Assembly (NCBI RefSeq): GCF_029168945.1
Contig: NC_083607.1
Location: 34,829,257 to 34,893,256 of the forward strand
Length of the DNA: 64,000 bases
Origin: Cannabis sativa
Taxonomy: Eukaryota; Streptophyta; Magnoliopsida; Rosales; Cannabaceae
Reading direction: 5' to 3'
The position numbers and the translations under genes are program-made. Under the pieces are notes generated by a model that was not told the DNA's origin, searched no databases, and saw nothing but the letters and a program-made list of their open reading frames with translations. Positions 36,916-48,130 of this stretch are shown piece after piece; position 1 is the first letter of the stretch, and the number at the start of each line of letters is the position of its first letter.

Positions 36916-38979
36916 CACTCTCCCATTAGGTTTGGGTGGCAAACCGGGGATATGCTGGGCATCTCCGGTGGGAGCAACTGGAGCTAATACTCTTGTCTCA
37001 CCCCCTGGTGTTCCCTGTGGCAAAGCTCCAGTCGCCTGACCTGGGTTGAGATGACGCAACCGATTCTTGATCCACTCGTAGAGGTTTCCTAATCGGATTA
37101 GGTTTTCGATCTCATCTTTGAGATTTTTGCATTCATTGGTGTTGTGTCCAATGTCATTATGATACTCGCATCTCTTGTTGGGGTCCCTCCGGGAACTATC
37201 CTTGTACAGAGGAGGTGGTCTCCGGTAGTGTGTATTTTGCCTAGTAGCAAAGTACACACGCTCTTGGGAGTCCGTCAACTCCGTGTACTGGGTGTATTGG
37301 GGAGTGTACCCCCTTTTTTGTCGCTTTTCCTCTGTTCGGGTGCTGCCTTTGGAGGACCTTTTACTCCTTGAGCCCTAGGAAGGACCGACCAGGCTGGCAG
37401 TTGGAGCGGAGTGCGAGGGGGCTTGTCCATTTATCCTCGAGGGATTCCCAAAATGGGACGACGCGGGGGCCAAGGCCTGGCCCTGGCTGTATCCGGGAGT
37501 AGCGGAGAATTGTATGCCGCTCATTGTTGGAGCTGTGGTCAGCACAGTACCCGACGGCTGGGCTCCGGGCATATACCCTGCTATCCCGGTGGGATAATAT
37601 CCTCCATAGGCCACTATTTGGGCCTCTTCAAGATTGATGTATTTTTGGACTCTCTTCTGGAAGTCCTGAAGGTTTGCAACTCCTTCCTGTTGTAGTTCAT
37701 TCTAGAATGGAGTTCCCGTACGGATGCCTGCCTGGAGAAGGGCAAGCTGTTGTCCGTCATCAACTTTCTTGGTCTTCGAGGCTTCCTCTCGGAACCTCTT
37801 TATATAGTTCTTTAAGGTCTCCGTAGGCAGCTGCTTGATGTTAGTCAAGGCACTGACCTCCAAGTTAACCTTTCTTGCGGCGACAAACTGTCTCCAGAAG
37901 TTGGTCTATAACTTATTCCAACAGCCCACGGATCCTGGCTCCAGTTTCTTGAACCATTCCTCCGCAGACCCACTTAGAGTAAGCGGGAAGCACAGACATT
38001 TAGCGTCATTGCTGACACTCATGACCGTCATGACCCGGTTGAACCGTGGCAGATGGTCGCTTGGATCGGAGTTCCCGGTATAAGCTGCCATTTCGGGCAT
38101 CTTAAAGTTCTTAGGGAGCTCTGCTTCCAGGATATGCTTGGCGCACGGCTCCCAGTCATCACAGTCTGAGTCGGAGTCGTTGCCTTTCTATCTCCGGGAG
38201 ACTCGGGCGATATCTTTTCAGAGTATGGCGAGTTCCGCCATGATTCCTTCGTCTAACGTTCCTGTGGAGACCGCGGGCCCGTATTTCTTTTGGTCAAGGT
38301 GATCCCGGAGGTCACCTTGATTCCCATTGATTTGATTTCTCAAATCGACGGGAGGACATTTCTGTCCTCTTCTTCCTCTACCTCCGGGCTCCTGGTGTAG
38401 GGAAACGCTTTTTCGGTCCTCTCGATCCTGAGGGCCAAGACTCCCTTTTTGGAGTCTGCCCCTCTGCGGACCTTTCCCTTTCGGGAAATCTGAGCGGACC
38501 TTTCGCAGATCCTGCGCCTTTTTCTTTCTCCCGGGCGTAGAAGTAGGGTTTTTCTTTTGGTTCCCTTCAGCGAGATACCTTATAGGGCTTGGTTCCCTAG
38601 ATTTTTGCTGTTGGGTACTTGGCGAGGATTCCTCTGGTTCCTTTCCAAGTCCAGCAGACATGGCTTTGGGATGCACGTGGATGCCAGCTGCCTCCATGGC
38701 TTTTTGCATGGCCAGCATTACCTCTTGCATCTTTTGGTTTTGTGATTTTTGGGCTGCGATCTCAGCTTCATGATCGACAGCCTTTTGTCTTAGAAGCACC
38801 AATTCTGAGTAGCTACCGTCATCGTAGGCGTACTCATCGAGGTTTCCCTCGTAATCATCATCAGGAATTCCTTCTTCTTCCTAGGAGCCCTCAGCTGCTC
38901 TTGAGGCTACGTCTTCCTCATTCGGGTCTTGAGCATCTTTTAGAGGGCGAGGTTGACGAGTGCTTCGAGTCTCCACCAT
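36916..38979 (-). pseudogene. gag: gag of the Tat element
   Basis: ATG is at 38979. An acidic then basic, Lys/Gln-rich N-terminal part runs to about 38220. The gag capsid domain (YTGNSDPSDHLPRF, then AEEWFKKL) covers about 38100-37620. A Gly/Pro/Ser/Ala-rich linker follows, then a knuckle CEYHNDIGHNTNEC (CX2HX4HX4C) at about 37180-37140. The His at the second ligand is a form I associate with Tat-type gag. In-frame stops appear near 38882, 38217, 38188, 37905 and 37375. The frame then meets the copia insertion at 36920 and continues at 5501. It is inactive here. It would package element RNA. Confidence 0.85.
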
Positions 38980-39039
38980 TGTTGTAATGTATTGTGTGTT
39001 TACAGAAGCTTTCTTCAGCTCTCAATGAAAGCACCAAAA

Positions 39040-39783
39040 TGTTGACCGAGATTTTCAGCAACCAATAAAATAATAAGAGATTAAAGAGCTGTAAGAAATT
39101 AAGAGAAGGATTTTTACGTGGTTGGGGCGTTAATGAGCCTTAGTCCACGAGTCTGTATATTTATGAGTGTATTTAATACAGAGAATGTTCTTGGTGAGTA
39201 TTTACTCTTCTTGCACTTATGCAACCCAAAATTCTCGACCCCCATTAATGAGCTTTGAGGGGGCATTTATAGTATTTTTGTGGGGTGATTCCTAGAATTA
39301 CAGTACATGTATTTCTGTAACTATCAATAAAGTTGGGTATTCCCAATGAATATACCCTGGGTAATGCATGGTCAAATCTCTAGGTGTTGTAGGGATGTTA
39401 TGCGGATTGTCCTTATTGCCTTTTGACTGATGTGATTCTTCACAGAGTAGCCATCATTAGACTTAAGTGATCATAGCCTTGTAGGTGCAGATCGAGGGTT
39501 GTGTCGTCAGACTTTAATGCGTGTGGCAGTTCCAACACGCCTCCTCCCATGCGGCATTAAATGCGAGATGACTGCTCAAAGGAAGCCTGACATCTCCCGG
39601 AGATGCTTTGATGCCACCTTGGCCTCCGGGAGCATAGAGGACTTCGTATGCCTTCTCCGGGAGGTAGGTCCCGGATAATGCCTTTCTTTATAAAGACTTA
39701 GCTATTAATTTGAGTGTTAAGACCTTTGTGTCCACGTGTCCTTGTCTGGTTGGTCCACGTATATGGGAAAATCAGGGGCAACA
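39040..39783 (-). repeat. 5' LTR of the Tat element
   Basis: 744 bp, read on minus from TGTTGCCCCTGATTTTCCC at 39783 to CGGTCAACA at 39040. A likely TATA box, TATAAATG, is on minus at 39271-39264. CTCCGGGAG-type words recur at about 39593-39662. The bases after it (TTTAC, 39784-39788) should be the target duplication; the partner lies outside the window. The primer site inside would start TGGTGC near 39037; I cannot assign its tRNA. Confidence 0.85.
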
Positions 39784-40007
39784 TTTACAATTTTATGAAA
39801 GTTTTTTATAATTTTTTTTTAAAAATTGGTATATACTCGATAATAATTTTTTAATTATATATTTTATAGTGTATTTTAATTATTAAAATTGAATACTTTC
39901 TCTTACATTTTTTTTTCACTGATGGTATAAAAACAAATAAAAAACTTATGTGATAACAAATTGATATAGCATAAATGTTTAATCAAAATCACTGAATAAA
40001 AAACTTA
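39784..40007. other. AT-rich spacer
   Basis: No gene or repeat recognised. It is the right flank of the Tat insertion and runs to the MITE target TTA at 40005-40007. Confidence 0.6.
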
Positions 40008-40495
40008 GATGCCGTTTGGTAACACTTTTGCTTTTTAATTTTTTAATCACAAAATGAAAGTAAAATTTTTGTTTTTAAAAAATTTATTTTTAAAAAATAA
40101 AAATGTGTTCTGTAACCACTTTTGTTTTTCAATTTTAAAAACGGAAAACAAAAGTGTGTTCTGTAAAGTTCATTTTTCATTTTTATTTTTTGATTTTATT
40201 TAAGTCGGTTCAAGATCCGGAGTTTGATTCGGGTTCAGGTCAGAAGCCGGGTTCAGCGCCAATAGCGTGAGGAGGGGATTTGGGTCCCGGTCTGGTTGTA
40301 ATCCAAAAGATTAATTAAGAAAAAAAACTGTTTAAAAAAATATTGAAAGTGATTTTTTTTTAAAAAAAAAAAATTGATTTCTAATTATAAAAGAAAAGTA
40401 AAAACAGTTTTATAAAACATGTTTTTGAAAAATATTTTCACTTTTCCACTTTTAAAAACAGAAAACTGATTAAAAAAGTGTTACCAAACGCCACC
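40008..40495. mobile_element. MITE, Tourist-like (PIF/Harbinger type)
   Basis: Terminal inverted repeats G(A/G)TG(C/G)CGTTTGGTAACACTTTT face each other at 40008-40029 and 40474-40495. Each side is flanked by TTA (40005-40007, 40496-40498), the 3-bp target typical of PIF/Harbinger elements. The 488-bp body is AT-rich with a GC-richer centre (about 40200-40300) and has no transposase. It must have been moved by a transposase encoded elsewhere. Confidence 0.8.
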
Positions 40496-41786
40496 TTATT
40501 TTTTTACTCTATGCACAAAAAAAAAAATAATGAGTAATATAATTTCAATAAAATAATATACTTATATATTTGTTATAAAGAAATAGTATAATTAATTGTT
40601 AGTGATATTCTATATTTTAGTAGATTTTTTTTATATGTGTCGATATTTAAAAGATTTTTTTAGTTTAATTTTTTATGACTGTGTACGTTATAATTATTTA
40701 AGACTATCTGTAAAATTTTAGAAAATTTCGAGTAGTTTATAATGACGAAAAATAAGATTTAAATATTTTGTTGTACTCGAAACTATTTTTCTTACGCGTG
40801 TGGTAATATTTGAACATTATTTTTCATATATAAACTATTAAGAATTTTTTTAAAAATACAAGTAATCTTAAATAATTACAATACATATTTAATTTTTTAT
40901 AAATGTCAAAATAAATAAATAAGTCTTTCAAAATACTCTTTTTTAAAAAAAGTATATCAGATAAATTTTTGGGGAATTACCCTATATACTATTTTTTTTA
41001 ACTTTTTTTTTTCAAATTTACAGTTTGGGTTTCTAAAGTGGTTGCAGCGCTAGTTGCAATAAGGGTTTCTATACGATTTTTTTATTGCAATTTAGGTTGC
41101 AGCGCTAGTTGCAATATGGGTTTCTATGTAAAAGTCCGTAAAAATGCAAAAAAAATTATTTTAAAGTATAAAAATGAAAAAAAAAAAACAAACCTAAATT
41201 TTAATATAATAAATATTTAACTTTTTTCAAACAAACTTACTTCAAAAAAAAAAAAAAAAATCAAACAAACTAATAAATATTTAATTTCCTAAAATAAAAT
41301 TAAAAAACAATTAAAGAAAGTAAATTACCTGTAAAATAAATGACTTTTTTGTATTTCCCAATGCATTGATATTTATTGATTTTTGACTTAACAATTCTAA
41401 AACTAACAGAAACTTTAGAGTCAATATGTAATAAATAAAATGGACACATGTTAGTATTTGATTGTAGGAACAGGAATGGGATAGAGAGTTTGGGACAGGT
41501 GAATTTTATTCCTACAAAAGACTATATATTTCTATTAATATAATTTAATATCATCTCTAACATAATTTAATAATTAACATACAAATTTACTAATCACTGA
41601 CAATGCCTCGTCACATTATTAGTATGGTATTAGAATAACAATATCCTATTCGAAAAAGCAACAGAAATATTATGGACCCCACATATGTCTTGTATTTTGT
41701 TGGTTTGTTCATTTATACTTAATTTGTTTATGTATAAATATGTATAGCCTCGGTAGATCTCATCCTTGGAATCGGATTGCAAGATA
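40496..41786. other. AT-rich upstream region of the NPF gene
   Basis: No gene. A 21-bp word beginning GGTTGCAGCGCTAGTTGC occurs twice, at 41040-41060 and 41095-41115, each followed by A(A/T)(A/G)GGGTTTCTAT. This looks like the edge of an old repeat. Otherwise it is A/T runs up to the TATA box. Confidence 0.55.
41733..41740 (+). promoter_or_regulatory. TATA box of the NPF gene
   Basis: TATAAATA lies 47 bases before the start codon in the only promoter-like context upstream. A transcription start about 30 bases downstream would leave a short 5' leader. Confidence 0.55.
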
Positions 41787-44700
41787 ATGGAGTTGGAAAA
41801 CAAGAACATGGCCGTGGCAGATGATGAAAATGACGAGAACAAATCGAAGAAGATGAAAGTAAAGAAGGTCGGTGGCATTAGAACATTGCCATTCATTTTT
41901 GGTATGTACTGTTGTTCGAGAGACTTTGATTATTATATATATTTAGTTCAAGTTTAACTTTTTACTTTGCTCATATGGTCATGAGTGCATATAAAATTTC
42001 TATCAATATAGAGTTCATCCAAAATAACAAACAATAAATTTGTACACCACTTGTGTTTAATTTCACTCATCGATTATCAATTAGTTAATTTTAGTTAAGA
42101 AAATATTATATATTGCTATAACTATGAAATTTAAAGCTGACAATTTCTTTTTTTCTTTTTCTAAAATTCAATTTCTTTTAGTAACATTGAATTTTTGGTT
42201 TTATGGTAGCAAATGAAATATGTGATAGATTTGCAAGCAGTGGGTTCCATGCGAACATGATCTCATATTTGACCCAAGAGTTAAATTTGCCATTAGTGAA
42301 GGCCTCAAACACCCTCACTAACTTTGGCGGCACCGCCAACTTCATGCCACTCATTGGTGCTCTCATTGCTGATTCATTTGCCGGGCGTTTTTGGACCATT
42401 GTCGTCAGCTCAATTGTTTACCTACTGGTTTCTTTCTTCACCTTTCTATCTCTTTTTATGTTTCAGTTATTCGTAGGTCATACTTATGACATGTGGTAAA
42501 ATAAAAGAAGCATTAACAGTTATTTTTTCTTTCGGTAAGAAAAAGTAAAAAAAATAAAGGTATTCTCTCTGTATCTAATTTATAGTTATCTAAGTACATC
42601 TTATTTTCTTTCGAAAAAAAAAAAAAAGTACATCTTATTTTATTGTAGTAATAGAGAGCTACTGAAAGAATGTTAAAAGAGTTGCCTCGTTTTGATAAGC
42701 TATTTGTAAATGCCAGCTGTATCATCTTAGCTTTGCTCAGAATTAATTAATTTAGTGTGGGAGCATATTTCGCAAAAAAAAAAAAGTTTGTGTAGGACGT
42801 TAAGAAATTTCTCACTAGAAGTCAACCTTAGCCCTTGTCTTATCTACCTACGTTACTCCGTAGGCACGCTCAATGTACAGTTAATATCTACTGAACGTCA
42901 AAAACCACGAGCATTTTTACCAAAGATGTTTATTTGTGCGTGTATGTGAAGAGTGTGTACTGCTCCCCTGCTTTTGTGAGGAGTGTTTACTTCTTTAATT
43001 TCTTGGTCATGCTATTTCTCAATTTGGCCTTTTTTTCCCTAATTAAATTTATTACTTTGGGAAGTCCTATGTTTAATATAAAATGAAAAAAAAAAGAAAG
43101 AAAGAAAATCTGCTGTTGAATATTTTAAATTCTAAGAAATTTCATCAAAATTATTAATTTCTGATACTTCACGTTTATATTATGTGAAATTGTAACTGAA
43201 AACAAAAAATGATAGCATTTATTCGCATTAATATTAGGTGATTTGTGTATGATAAGCCTTGTTAATTTTGTGACAGGGGTTAATGAGCATAACCACATCA
43301 GCACTGCTCCCATCGCTGCGGCCTCCTCCATGTCCAACCCAAACAAACTGTGTTGAAGCCTCATCCTCACAGTTATGGATCCTTTACATGGCCCTGCTCC
43401 TTACCTCTATTGGCTCCGGTGGCATCAGGCCCTGCGTCGTCACCTTCGCTGCTGACCAATTCGACATGAGCAAGTCCGGAGTGGCCAACCGCGGATGGAA
43501 CTTCTTCAACGTTTACTACTTCTGCATGGGGTTGGCCACGCTCACAGCCTTAACAGTCGTTGTTTACATCCAAGACAACGTCGGCTGGGGCTTGGGTCTT
43601 GGCATCCCTACGGCTGCCATGGCAATATCCATTGTAATCTTCCTAATCGGCTCGCCGCTTTACAAGAAGATCAAAGCTGGGGGAAGCCCTCTTGTTAGAT
43701 TGGCTCAGGTGGTTGTCGCGGCAGTCAAGAAAAGGGACGCAGTGGTCCCCACTGACCCTAAACTCTTGTATCAGAATAGGGAGCTCGACGCTGATATTTG
43801 TTTGCAGGGAAGTCTTATGCACTCCCATCAATTCAAGTGAGTCATTAAATCTTATAGCTAATAATCTTCATTTATTAACAAAAATGTTAAGTTAGAAAAA
43901 TGCTTGATAATAAATTATCTAATATACACAGTACTATATATTAAAGAATAAATTGAAAAAGAATTAGATGCTATTAGAAATTTTAAAGTGCCCAATACAA
44001 TAAATGGTGGTGTTTAATTTCTTTTTTATTTTATCTGAGATTCGAACTCAGACCTCCAAAACACATACACCCACCTATGAGCTCAAGTGATTTATTTAAT
44101 TTATTTGTTATTACTAATTTTTTATATTATATGAAACTTAATAATATTAACATGGCACTTACCCATAATATTCGGATTCAAGGTGTTCTCTGATATTGCT
44201 CAATATTTATTTTTACGAGTATTGTTATTAGGTATTTCAAAATATTCAATACCATATTGCATTGGTATGTATCTTATGATATTCAGGTTAAGGTATATAC
44301 TTTGTTGGAATATAATTATATATTAGTTGTTTAAAATATTTTTAATAAACTATTGTATTAGAAGAAATTTACAGTTAAAATCCCATGTGTTTTAATTGTT
44401 ATACACTTAATTTTTTATTTTTTTTTATTTATTTCTTTGTTTTTTTTGGTGGTAATACCCACTTAGGTTCAAAATTTGTTTTGCAAAAAATTGATGGTTC
44501 TCTTAAATTTTGATGTGTGTACTCATGATATGTTTTCATTGCCTCAAATAATTTTAATAAATTTATTATGATAAAAATTATTTAAAATAAAAATTAAATA
44601 GAAAAACATCTTTTTTTTCTCATTTCTATTTACTTATTAGATTTTTTTAATCTTTAAATAAATAAATATGAAAATAGAAAACATAATATTTTTATTTATT

Positions 44701-46038
44701 TTTAAATTTAAAATAATTTTTATAATGTTTAAATTTTAAAAAAAAAAAATGCACTAATAAAAGCATGACATATGTACAAAGTGGGTGACCCAATTGAGAC
44801 TTAATAACCAAATATAAGAGAAACTTCAAATTTACAAACAAAATTCAACTAAATGGAGTATTATCACAAAAAAAAAATGTTTAGGGTTAAGGTATAATAA
44901 GTAAAACATACTGGGGTTTCATAAAAAAAAATTTATTCTATAAAAAATAAATTTATGTTTACTTTATAAATTGATAAATGTAGGCCTATACGAAATACTT
45001 TTGTTTGCTTACTAGCTTCTCAATTTAAGCTTAAAAATAATTAGAAGCACTTAAATTGAAAAGCTTAATGTTTGGAGTATTTGGTTTCAAAATTAATTGT
45101 ATTTTTAATCATAATGATCTATTTCCAGGTGCTTAGATAGAGCAGCTATTGTAACCCCAGGCGACGAGACTAAGAACACAACAACCCCTCCAAATCTATG
45201 GAGACTATCCACCATCCACCGAGTAGAGGAGGTAAAATGCATCATTAGAATGCTTCCCATTTGGGCCTCTGCAATCCTACTTGTCACTGCCCAATCCCAC
45301 CAACACAGCTTTGTCATCCAACAAGCCCGAACCATGAATCGCCACGTGGTTGTCAATTCCTCTTTTGAAATCCCTCCAGCAAGCCTCTCCATCTTTGGCA
45401 CTATCACTGTCCTTGTTGGCCTTATTTTCTATGAACGCCTCTTCGTACCTCTAGCCCGCCGTATAACAAAAAACCCCGTTGGCATCACGTGCCTCCAGAG
45501 GATGGGAGTAGGATTTGCGGCCAACATCTTCTCCACTATTGTATGCGCCTTTGTAGAAATGAAGCGAAAATCGGTGGCAGCCAACCATGGTTTGCTCGAT
45601 GACCCTAAAGCCATTGTCCCCATTAGTGTTTTCTGGTTGATCCCTCAATTTTTCCTGCACGGGGTGGCTGAGGTCTTCATGTCTGTCGGCCACATTGAGT
45701 TTCTCTATGATCAATCACCAGAGAGCATGCGAAGCACAGCGGCTGCATTGTATTGGATTACGATTTCTATAGGAAATTATGTTGGAACGTTAGTGGTTAC
45801 TCTGGTTCATCATTATACTGGGAGTGGTGACGACAATTGGGTGCCTGATAGAAATCTTAATAGGGGAAAGTTAGAAAATTACTACTTCCTCGTAAGTGGA
45901 ATTCAAGTTGTTAATTTAGTGTACTATGTTGCATGTGCATCGTTTTATTCATACAAACCATTAGAGGAGGTAATTATTAAAGAAGAAGACGTTGAATTAA
46001 AGAATGATGAAGAGACACCCAAGGAGGTTAGAATGTGA
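41787..46038 (+). CDS. NPF3.1: NPF3.1-like transporter (NRT1/PTR family), four exons, intact
   Basis: Exons are 41787-41901, 42210-42427, 43277-43836 and 45129-46038, joined by GT-AG introns of 308, 849 and 1,292 bp. Frames match at each junction and give 600 aa, a normal length for the family. It is a plasma-membrane-type, 12-helix proton-coupled carrier. Signs: EICDR at residues 41-45 in helix 1 (family motif ExxER), FAADQFD, a long charged central loop after helix 6, and VAEVFMSVGHIEFLYDQSPESMRS near the end. Intron positions and sequence fit the NPF3 subfamily, whose characterised members move nitrate/nitrite and also gibberellin or abscisic acid; the substrate here cannot be read from sequence. 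The start ATG is the first after the TATA box. It has no stops or frameshifts, unlike everything around it. Both flanks are transposons. Confidence 0.92.
44030..44095 (-). repeat. possible tRNA-derived SINE relic in intron 3
   Basis: On minus there is AGCTCATAGGTGG (like a Pol III A box) and, 20-odd bases on, GAGTTCGAATCTC (like a B box), followed by an A-rich tail. The box spacing is shorter than in tRNA genes. No target duplication was found. Confidence 0.35.
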
Positions 46039-46532
46039 CAATATGTAATACTGGTTGGAAAGTTAAAATATATTTTTATACCACATATAAGTAAATTATT
46101 TATCAACAATGAGATAGAATTTATTTTGTGTCTCGTAATGATCAATCGTACAAAATCATAATGGTGATACCTCAGACAATATTGAATGCAAGATGTAAAG
46201 ATAATGTTTAATTTGTTAGAAAGAATAAATAAATAAATGTTAGATTTGTTACAATATTTATTATTATTATACCAATTATAAAGTATAACTCATAGCTCTA
46301 CTAGAGTTAAGCACGACTTTAACACACATTAGAGTCATGGTAGGTCGAAGGAGATCTCACAATATCTATCACCAGTCTCAATCTAAGGAATGTAAGTGTG
46401 CAACAGGGAAGGTATAGTTTCAGAGCAAGAGTGTGAATAGATATAATCAGAAAAAGGGACCAAGCTCGTCGAATAAGCCTTTTAAGGTAAAAGAACGATT
46501 GAGGAGGTCCTTTGGGTTGCGGAAGTGGAATT
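46039..46532. other. 3' flank of the NPF gene, with possible 5S-like sequence
   Basis: AT-rich with AATAAATAAATAAATG at about 46225-46240, a possible poly(A) signal region. At 46300-46350, AGTTAAGCACGAC and a CATGGTAGGTCG word stand with about the spacing of the A and C boxes of a 5S rRNA gene, as in Cassandra-type elements. The match is partial. No gene seen. Confidence 0.45.
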
Positions 46533-48130
46533 TGTTGGAATTTATTTTACCAGGATCTTAGATCTACTCACAAGTATGTTTATTAACATCCTAAATAAGA
46601 ACTTTCTAAAACGATAAATTAAACACATATAAAGTTTAGGAAACCTTACATTGGGTGCAGCGGAATAATATGACTCCTTCCGTTCAGATATCTAGCTCTT
46701 GATTCCTTTCTGTAGCAGAGCATTATCAATATCTGAACCTGGATCTCTTTCTCTGAATCTTTGATGCTGAAACTCCTTTGCTGATGATCTTTCTTCACGA
46801 TCTTCCTCACTATGATTGAGGTATTGCTTGATGTGTGTGGGCACTACTCTAATCACTAAGGATTTCGAAATTCAAAGGAAGAAGAAAGAAGAAGTGGTAG
46901 CTAAAGATAGGGAGAGAGAGAGGCTCAGTTTTTCTGAATCAGAAGTGTAGAAATTTAAGTGTAAATTTCCTGAAGCCTTCACTATCTATTTATAGCATTC
47001 CACTAGGGTAAGGTTTGAATTATTTGGCATTAAAATAATAAAAATATCAGTTTAAATTTCCTACAAAAGTGGCCAGCCCTATACAAGTGGATTTGGGCCT
47101 TACTTTTTGCAATTTTGCAGTTTTATCTTTTCTGCATCTGATTTTCTCAAAAACGCCAATTTTCAAATTCAACCATTTAAATGCCAATTCTAACTATTTA
47201 ATAACTATAAATAATTATTAAATAATATTGTCATTTATCATATTTATTAATTGAACCATACAAAGTATCATAATTAACAAATATGCCCCTATAAACTCTT
47301 TCTTTACAATTTCGCCCTTACTTAGTGAAAAATTCACAAATAGACATAGTCTAATTTGAGAATTATAATTGATTAATCAAAACCAATTACATGAGTCTTA
47401 CAAGCAATATTATCTCAACTAGTGGGGGGACCATGGGTCTATATAACCGAGCTTCCAATAAGTAGATCAAGAATTTAGCACTAAAATTCACTAACTTATT
47501 AATTCTTCGTTGAATCCACGCATAGAACTTAGAATTGCACTCTCAGTATATAGAATGCTCTATATGTTCCACCATATGGACACATCATTAGTTATCCATT
47601 GTTATAATCCTAATTTGATCAATGATCCTCTATATGAATGATCTACACTGTAAACGGATTAGATTACCGTTACACCCTACAATGTATTTATTCCTTAAAA
47701 CACTTGACCCCGTATAAATGATATTTCAGCATATGTGAAATGAGTACTCCACCATTTATGTTCGTTTGGTCAAGCTCGAAGGAGATCATCCTTTGCTTAC
47801 TATTCGCCAGATAGAAGCTATAGATTCCATGTTTATGATAGCGCTCCCACTCAATTGCACTACCGTGTTCCCAAAATGTACGTATCACCCTGACCTAAAA
47901 GTAGGCTTAACTAACAAATCAAAGAACATGAATAGTCTTTCAAGATTGAGCCTAATCATAACCGGATTAAGAACATTTGATCTAGGATCAACTAGGCGAT
48001 ATTGACTTGAATAGATATTACGGTAAGTTTAATAAATCTAAGTCAAAGTTCAATATCGGTCCCTTCCGATACATACTCCATGCATCCAACCTGAGCTTTA
48101 CTTTAACCAATGCTCTGGAAAGAACATAGC

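Larger units (their letters stand above)
1..39783 (-). mobile_element. Ty3/gypsy LTR retrotransposon, Tat/Retand type, split by a nested insertion, left end outside window
   Basis: The minus strand reads, from right to left: 5' LTR (39783-39040), gag (38979-36921), a break, then protease, RT, RNase H, a second RNase H and integrase (5501-1565). Left of pol an extra ORF runs on the opposite strand. Two RNase H domains plus an opposite-strand extra ORF between pol and the 3' LTR are established marks of the plant Tat/Retand lineage. The break is an inserted copia element at 5502-36915 flanked by CACTC at 5497-5501 and 36916-36920. If one CACTC copy and the insert are removed, the gag-pol frame continues across the junction. 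The 3' LTR and left target duplication are not in the window. Coding regions carry several stops and at least one frameshift, so this copy is dead. Confidence 0.93.

Noticed and set aside
41461..41520. Short inverted repeat GTAGGAA...TTCCTAC that could be a small MITE
   Set aside because: Arms are short and imperfect and no target duplication could be read.
44030..44095. A functional tRNA gene on minus in NPF intron 3
   Set aside because: Box-like words are present but box spacing is wrong and no acceptor stem forms; kept only as a possible SINE relic.
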